Shown: piece by piece, positions 6,819-10,543 of the stretch | Numbering within the stretch: position 1 is the first letter of the stretch | Layout of the letters: every line of letters begins with the position of its first letter | Assembly: GCA_900540005.1 (NCBI GenBank) | Contig: UQEM01000084.1 | Location: 1 to 10,543 of the forward strand | DNA: 10,543 nucleotides | From: an uncultured Ruminococcus sp. | Lineage (GTDB): Bacteria; Bacillota; Clostridia; Oscillospirales; Ruminococcaceae | Direction of reading: 5' to 3' | Made by a program: the position numbers and the translations under genes | The notes under the pieces: model-generated | The model's database searches: none | Told to the model about the DNA's origin: nothing | The model's input: the letters and a program-made list of their open reading frames with translations, nothing else

Positions 6819-8234
6819 ATGGATGCTGGTTCATATCAAACAGGCTTTTTCATCACTGAGTTAAACGTTGATATTGAGTTACTAAATCAATATAAAGAAA
6901 TGGCTGTACAATATATCGCGCTTTCTCAGTTTACTCAAAAATTTATGACGCAAAAAGCGGTTATGAGTTTGGATATAGATATGCAAAGAAAATTGAAGGA
7001 AAATTCTGATTCATTTCTAAAGCCCTATAAAGATGCAATAGAAAAAATAGCGACTTTTTTACATGAATATATTCATTTTCTTCAAGATATTTCAACATTA
7101 ACAGGACTTACAATAATTGACCTTTGCTCGAAAAAAATCCAAACAGCAATGAATATTGTTGCTAAAAGCGAAGGTTCTGAAGAAAAGAGTATCATTCTTC
7201 CGTTACAAGAATGCTCCTCAAAAATAATTGAAGCGTGTTCAAATTACTATTCTATCTTTCGTGGGAATAGTTCCAATTTAACGTTTAAGAAACTACACCA
7301 CTATAATAGATTCTATATTACTTCAGATGAATGTTTGGAAATTCTATCCGACGAAGATCCAATAATGTATCCAAAAGACATACTAGAATCTCTTCATGAG
7401 ATCAAAGTAGTATTTAATGATGGAAAAGATGAATACCAATTGGGCTCATATATTATCAGTGAGAGCATGGCTTATCTGTTTGAAAGTACTGTATTTAATG
7501 CTGAAAAAAGGAATAATCAATACCCATATAACATATGTGAAATGATAGTGAATAAAGAATGTCCTGCAATCGCAGAAAACAGATATCTAATACTTGCAAT
7601 TTGTGAACTCTCACTTATGCATGAACATAGTGGTGAAATGTTTTATAACATAATCGAAGAAATCAAAGAGAAAAAACTGTCATTTAAAAATGTTAGTGAA
7701 TTTGAGAAGTATTTCCTTCCCAGAATTACACATTTGTCGAAAAGCTTAGAATACAAATATCAACACTCAATAATACCGGATATAGATTTTCTGTATCCCG
7801 GCATTCAGCAATTTAATACTCTAAATCATCAGATTAAACATATGATATCTGCTGGAATTCGACTTCGTCGAAGTGGATTGTTTATTGCTAAAGCCGCAGA
7901 AAACAGCAACAGAAATGGTGAAATTAATATCTGGTTTGAAAAATGTGGAATTCCATTAATAATTGATAGCACTAATAGCACATTCTCAACTACAGCATTT
8001 GATAATTTGTCATTTAGTATTATTTGTCCCAAGGCTTTAGATAAACTGTTATTTGAGCATGAAAAGAAGTGCTTTATGTTCAACATTTGCCAAATGCAAA
8101 AAGAATCCAATGTCTGTTTTGATAAGAAGATATGTAGCCAGGAGCCTTGGACACAAACAGACAAAGAGCGAATATGCCCCTTGGCCACATACCTGTATCA
8201 TTATTCAATTGATTGGAAGCAGATAATTAAATAG
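6819..8234 (+). CDS. Putative zinc metalloprotease with Cys-rich C-terminus, family not recognised
   Basis: A 471-residue protein. I chose ATG 6819 because AAGGAGG precedes it by 7 bases; the frame stays open upstream to a GTG at 6780 without a ribosome binding site. TFLHEYIHFLQDISTLTGL (79-97) contains HExxH (H82, E83, H86) within a hydrophobic helix, the gluzincin/zincin zinc site. A later SESMAYLFES (214-223) could give the third ligand (E215 or E222), as in the ExxA/E pattern of gluzincins. The C-terminus has C403, C418, C424, C433, C439 and C453 around QEPWTQTDKERICPLATYLY, which may bind a second metal or be redox-active. No signal peptide or clear membrane segment is seen, so it is probably cytoplasmic. 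It lies alone between the two copies of the dispersed element. Its role is unknown; defence, toxin activation or regulator cleavage are guesses from its cargo position. Confidence 0.7.
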   Translation: MDAGSYQTGFFITELNVDIELLNQYKEMAVQYIALSQFTQKFMTQKAVMSLDIDMQRKLKENSDSFLKPYKDAIEKIATFLHEYIHFLQDISTLTGLTIIDLCSKKIQTAMNIVAKSEGSEEKSIILPLQECSSKIIEACSNYYSIFRGNSSNLTFKKLHHYNRFYITSDECLEILSDEDPIMYPKDILESLHEIKVVFNDGKDEYQLGSYIISESMAYLFESTVFNAEKRNNQYPYNICEMIVNKECPAIAENRYLILAICELSLMHEHSGEMFYNIIEEIKEKKLSFKNVSEFEKYFLPRITHLSKSLEYKYQHSIIPDIDFLYPGIQQFNTLNHQIKHMISAGIRLRRSGLFIAKAAENSNRNGEINIWFEKCGIPLIIDSTNSTFSTTAFDNLSFSIICPKALDKLLFEHEKKCFMFNICQMQKESNVCFDKKICSQEPWTQTDKERICPLATYLYHYSIDWKQIIK

Positions 8235-8236
8235 CA

Positions 8237-8319
8237 TCACACATTCAGCGCATTCCGCATCTGACGATAGATCTCCAGCCAATGACGGACGTTCAACAGA
8301 ACTTATCAATCTTCTGATT
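8237..8319 (-). repeat. Copy B of the dispersed element; relic 3' gene end on the minus strand
   Basis: This is the partner of copy A, with the exact core at 8244-8258. On the minus strand it reads VLLNVRHWLEIYRQMRNALN, then V and TGA, preceded by an in-frame TAA, so only 21 codons remain. It starts 2 bases after the metalloprotease stop codon and ends 9 bases before the start of the next plus-strand gene. Between the core and TCTGATT it is 6 bases longer than copy A. No integrase, transposase or terminal inverted repeats accompany it. Confidence 0.6.
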
Positions 8320-8328
8320 TGTGAGACT

Positions 8329-8781
8329 ATGTTATACACATTTAAAGATGATTATATTGATAGCCGTGAAAAAATAAGCAGTTTTAATGGCAATGCAAGT
8401 ACATTATTTACATATCTTGGTATTCCTTGTCTCTTCCTTGGACCACTTGGTAAGGCAGGTACTATAATAGGCGGAGTAGTCACACTCCTTGGTGCAGGAA
8501 CGACTTCTATTAGTATCGGCGCTGGAAGTTATAAGAATGTGTTCAAGGATACATTAAGTAGTTCAATAGCTGATTGCGATTATAATATTTACTTGAAAAC
8601 ATATGACAGTGCAGTATCCTCATCTCCGTTTAGCAATTATATCGATCCTTTTGGTTCTGCAAGGTGGGATAATTGGACTCCTGGTTATATCAGCAGAATT
8701 AGAGGTAGCTCTGTTCTTGATATTGCTACTGGACTACAAATACATGGTATTGCTGATTTTGATAAAGTAATGAACAGTTAA
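8329..8781 (+). CDS. Small glycine-rich membrane protein, possible membrane-active effector
   Basis: A 150-residue protein. Residues 24-66 are hydrophobic and glycine-rich (STLFTYLGIPCLFLGPLGKA, then GTIIGGVVTLLGAG), with glycines at 38, 41, 44, 48, 49, 55 and 57 that resemble a glycine zipper able to pack membrane helices. This suggests one hairpin of two short membrane segments. The C-terminal 80 residues are polar (DPFGSARWDNWTPGYISRIR). There is no Shine-Dalgarno before ATG 8329, and the frame is open upstream through copy B to 8227 with no ATG, GTG or TTG. It may therefore be an N-terminally truncated remnant, such as the C-terminal domain of a larger toxin. The LRR gene follows 4 bases later, implying one operon. 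I do not recognise the family. Confidence 0.5.
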   Translation: MLYTFKDDYIDSREKISSFNGNASTLFTYLGIPCLFLGPLGKAGTIIGGVVTLLGAGTTSISIGAGSYKNVFKDTLSSSIADCDYNIYLKTYDSAVSSSPFSNYIDPFGSARWDNWTPGYISRIRGSSVLDIATGLQIHGIADFDKVMNS

Positions 8782-8785
8782 CCAA

Positions 8786-8833
8786 ATGAAAAAAGTAATG
8801 AAAAAAGTAATGAAAAAAGTAATGAAAAAAGAA
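8786..8833 (+). repeat. 12-bp tandem repeat that supplies four in-frame start codons
   Basis: Three perfect units of ATGAAAAAAGTA (8786, 8798, 8810) are followed by a partial unit ATGAAAAAAGAA (8822). The unit is a multiple of three, so copy-number change adds or removes MKKV without breaking the frame. Each unit brings its own ATG. A related AAAGTAATGAA sits just upstream, inside the end of the preceding gene (8765-8775), and may have seeded the slippage. Confidence 0.9.
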
Positions 8834-9559
8834 TTGTTTCTCCTAACAGCAGTAGTTATTGTTGTTATTGCCAGTTTGGTTTTCAGAGATAAGTATGTTT
8901 ATCTGGAAAAAACATTTGTAGAGAGAAAAACTGAGAATATAGACGTGTTTCTTGATGAGGTAAATATTAAGGAGCTGAACAGATGCTCGAATATAAAGAG
9001 TATGATTGTAGCTGACACTACTAATGACCGATTTTCGCAGCTTACAGTATTTGAACATCTTGAAACACTAGAAGTTTTCCTCTCAAAGGAAGAAATTTCA
9101 GCCGACGGTGTCGGCATGATAAATAAACAGCCGAACCTAAAAGAACTAGGCTTTACATACACTGAAGCCGATTTGAATGGTATCAATAACAGTTCTGTTG
9201 AAAAGATGATAATATCAGCTTCTTCTGTAAAGAATCTTCAAAGTGCTGCTGACTGCGGCGCTTTGAAGGAGCTTATCCTGAACAGCTCTAAAGTAGACGG
9301 TTGTATTATTGCTGAAGAAAATACTGGTAATGATAAAGAACCTTATAATTTCTATCTTAGTGATAGCTCAGAACTTTCAGCTCTTAATAATATTGAAGAG
9401 CTTAGCTTCTACAATATCTATGTAGAAGATATTTCAGGGGTTGCATATATGGATTCTTTGAAAAGGGTGACTGTTTCAGAGGGCTTTATTTCAGACGAAG
9501 TAAGAAAGCTCCTTGAAGACAAAGGAATAATCGTCGTTGAAAAATCCAAAGGAGAATGA
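8786..9559 (+). CDS. Membrane-anchored leucine-rich-repeat-like protein (first of a tandem pair)
   Basis: A 257-residue protein if started at the first of four ATGs; starts at 8798, 8810 or 8822 give 253, 249 or 245 residues. No Shine-Dalgarno marks any of them. A basic N-terminus (MKKV repeats) and one hydrophobic segment (about 17-33, LFLLTAVVIVVIASLVF) predict N-in/C-out anchoring, with the rest outside the membrane. The outer part has irregular LRR-like strands: LETLEVFL (92-99), LKELGFTY (118-125), VEKMIIS (138-144), LKELILNSS (160-168), IEELSFYNI (203-211) and LKRVTVSEG (225-233). It ends with ISDEVRKLLEDKGIIVVEK. The tandem copy downstream shows the same order, so this is a duplicated pair. 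It begins 4 bases after the glycine-rich membrane protein. A protective (immunity-like) partner is an inference from layout only; adhesion or sensing are alternatives. Confidence 0.72.
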   Translation: MKKVMKKVMKKVMKKELFLLTAVVIVVIASLVFRDKYVYLEKTFVERKTENIDVFLDEVNIKELNRCSNIKSMIVADTTNDRFSQLTVFEHLETLEVFLSKEEISADGVGMINKQPNLKELGFTYTEADLNGINNSSVEKMIISASSVKNLQSAADCGALKELILNSSKVDGCIIAEENTGNDKEPYNFYLSDSSELSALNNIEELSFYNIYVEDISGVAYMDSLKRVTVSEGFISDEVRKLLEDKGIIVVEKSKGE

Positions 9560-9632
9560 TATTAAAATGTATGACGTTGATAACGATAGGATATTGGATT
9601 TTGATTCTGTAAAATGAAAATCATATGAAAAT

Positions 9633-9639
9633 AAAAAAA
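9633..9639 (+). other. A7 run in A_AAA_AAA phase, first site
   Basis: Reading from ATG 9625 the codons are ATA AAA AAA CAT TAT TAA. A -1 shift on the heptamer enters the frame ACA TTA TTA ACA, which encodes the membrane anchor. A weak ATTATT/AATAAT stem with a 3-base loop follows. This site matters only if translation starts at 9625. Confidence 0.55.
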
Positions 9640-9748
9640 CATTATTAACAATAATTGCGGCACTCATACTTCTGTGCATTGCTTCGGGTGCTGTTTATTT
9701 AAGAAAGAATTATGTAAAGATCGAGGGCAGGATCTGTAAATCAGATAT

Positions 9749-9755
9749 AAAAAAA
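9749..9755 (+). other. A7 run in A_AAA_AAA phase, second site, followed by TAA
   Basis: The anchor frame reads ATA AAA AAA TAA. A -1 shift gives ATA AGC CCA GAT CTG, which continues the LRR protein and aligns without gaps to the paralogue. The stop codon directly after the heptamer matches the layout of slippery sites, but loss of one A from an A8 run would give the same sequence. Confidence 0.7.
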
Positions 9756-9921
9756 TAAGCCCAGATCTGCGGTTTACTAAGATCAAGGAAATTAACAGAT
9801 GCACAGATGTTGAGGAGATGCTGTTGTCATTAGCTTATGAAAATGCTATCAGCAGCTTTGCAGATTTTAAGAAACTTTCTGTATTATCTCTGTCATTTTC
9901 CAGAGTGAACAGCTCTGATTC

Positions 9922-9928
9922 AAAAAAA
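9922..9928 (+). other. A7 run in A_AAA_AAA phase, third site, followed by TGA
   Basis: The middle frame reads TCA AAA AAA TGA. A -1 shift gives ATG AGT ACA TTC, which enters the long final segment. The ATG at 9928 could also allow reinitiation on the terminating ribosome (an ATGA-type overlap), so the C-terminal 138 residues might be made separately. Confidence 0.7.
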
Positions 9929-10384
9929 TGAGTACATTCAGCAATTTACAGGAACTATATATTTATAGAACAGATATTGACCTTAAAGGAATCGGTAACA
10001 GCAATCTGTCTTATGTATGGATGCTGGATAGCGATGTCAAAAACTTCGATTCACTGGCAGAGTGTTTAGCACTCAGAAACATATCATTAACAGATACGAT
10101 TGTTGATGACTATATAATCAATTCTGACGGAAACTTTACTATGAAGGACAGTGGATTCTTGTCTTCTTTTGACAATGTAACCGAACTGGGAATATACATT
10201 GATATTATTGAAGATGTTTCAGGAATTTGTGAAATGGATTCTTTGAAAAGTCTGAGCGTTTCAGAGGGAACTATTTCGGATCAAGCAATAGATCAGCTTG
10301 AGAAAAAAGGAATAAAAGTCGCTCAGAAAAAAATTGATGATTGATATTTTCTGTTCAGGCAGATCTGGTATGTCAAGGAAAATT

Positions 10385-10420
10385 CGCCGCAGGATAAAAT
10401 ATCTTGCGGCGTTTTCTTTG
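10385..10420 (+). terminator. Rho-independent terminator closing the plus-strand cargo
   Basis: CGCCGCAGGATA (10385-10396) pairs with TATCTTGCGGCG (10400-10411), a 12-bp stem with one G-T pair and an AAA loop, followed by TTTTCTTTG. It lies 41 bases after the last cargo stop codon. Confidence 0.88.
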
Positions 10421-10432
10421 AATAAAGAAAAC

Positions 10433-10467
10433 ACATACCACGATTTTCGGAAAGTTTTGTGGTGTGT
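10433..10467. other. Imperfect hairpin between the two terminators
   Basis: ACATACCAC (10433-10441) pairs with GTGGTGTGT (10459-10467) with one G-T pair around a 17-base loop. There is no T-run. Its role is unknown. The surrounding stretch 10345-10543 has no convincing gene. Confidence 0.35.
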
Positions 10468-10507
10468 TGCATGAAAACAATCGTAACCGCCAACCAGACC
10501 AGCGGGC

Positions 10508-10538
10508 AAAAAAATGAGCCGAGATCAACCTCGGCTCA
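10508..10538 (-). terminator. Terminator for a minus-strand gene lying beyond the window
   Basis: TGAGCCGAG (10515-10523) and CTCGGCTCA (10530-10538) form a perfect 9-bp stem with a 6-base loop. On the minus strand it is followed by seven T (A7 at 10508-10514 on the plus strand), so it terminates leftward transcription arriving from beyond position 10543. Confidence 0.78.
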
Positions 10539-10543
10539 AATCC

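Larger units (their letters stand above)
9625..10344 (+). pseudogene. Second LRR-like membrane protein, interrupted at A7 runs
   Basis: Read with -1 shifts at A7 runs, this gives about 240 residues: MKIKKTLLTIIAALILLCIA (anchor), then YVKIEGRICKSDIKK, ISPDLRFTKIKEINRC, FADFKKLSVLSLSFSRVNSS, and from 9928 an uninterrupted MSTFSNLQELYIYRTDIDLK to the stop at 10344. It is collinear with the first LRR gene: the 36 residues up to the shared NRC align without gaps, and EDVSGICEMDSLKSLSVSEG matches EDISGVAYMDSLKRVTVSEG. As written it needs shifts at 9749-9755 and 9922-9928, and at 9633-9639 if it starts at ATG 9625. An alternative start, ATG 9567, has a GGAG 12 bases upstream and is already in the frame of the anchor, but meets TGA at 9615. 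No other damage is seen, so it may be off-phase, frameshift-expressed or misread, not dead. Confidence 0.72.

Noticed and set aside
6699..8319. Template/variable repeat pair of a diversity-generating retroelement
   Set aside because: Differences between the two copies are not confined to one base type in one copy, neither copy lies in an intact target gene, and no reverse transcriptase is present.
6699..8319. Insertion sequence or integron cassette bounded by the two repeats
   Set aside because: No transposase or integrase, no terminal inverted repeats, no target-site duplication and no attC-like fold could be seen.
8786..8833. CRISPR-like short repeats
   Set aside because: The units are directly tandem without spacers and form the coding start of a gene.
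9567..9617. A 16-codon ORF (MYDVDNDRILDFDSVK) after the first LRR gene
   Set aside because: It has a GGAG 12 bases upstream, so it could be the true start of the second LRR gene cut by TGA. As an independent gene it is too short to support and is described under the interrupted gene.
10370..10474. A 34-codon basic ORF starting MSRKIRRRIK
   Set aside because: It runs through the stem of the strong terminator, has no good ribosome binding site and no recognisable product.

Overview
The window looks like part of a Gram-positive (Firmicutes) temperate siphophage, probably from a Clostridia/Ruminococcus-type gut host. This rests on the tail and lysis gene families, strong GGAGG-type ribosome binding sites and the LRR style. 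No marker gene fixes the species.

Left part (1-5951, all on the minus strand, visibly GC-richer). This is a compact late-gene run, read right to left: distal tail protein (Dit), Gp37-like tail/baseplate hub protein, a tail fibre with BspA-type leucine-rich repeats, a second tail fibre with five HxH metal-binding-type repeats, a small tail/baseplate protein, a holin, and the first 45 codons of an M15-type endolysin. Genes overlap by 1-4 bases or are 2-7 bases apart, so translation is probably coupled. The tape measure gene expected just upstream of dit is absent.

Right part (about 5952-10344, all on the plus strand, AT-rich). This reads as cargo inserted where the late-gene run should continue. 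It begins with its own promoter beside the dit start and holds: a GNAT-like acetyltransferase; a 471-residue putative zinc metalloprotease of no family I recognise (HEYIH motif plus a Cys-rich C-terminus); a 150-residue glycine-rich membrane protein; and two tandem paralogous, membrane-anchored LRR-like proteins. The first LRR gene starts in a 12-bp tandem repeat that supplies four consecutive ATG codons. The second is split into frames that rejoin by -1 shifts at A7 runs lying exactly in A_AAA_AAA phase.

Two diverged copies of an approximately 80-bp element flank the metalloprotease gene. On the minus strand both encode the same protein end (LEIxxQxRNALxV-stop) with different stop codons. 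They look like leftover 3' ends of a phage gene, possibly the one that used to precede dit, and they divide the cargo into modules.

Right edge (10345-10543): no convincing gene. It has a strong rho-independent terminator closing the plus-strand cargo, an imperfect hairpin, and a terminator-like hairpin facing the other way, implying a minus-strand gene beyond the window.

The most interesting material is the cargo island: the unassigned metalloprotease, the membrane protein followed by the LRR pair (possibly effector and protective partners, an inference from layout only), and the repeated in-phase slippery A7 runs.
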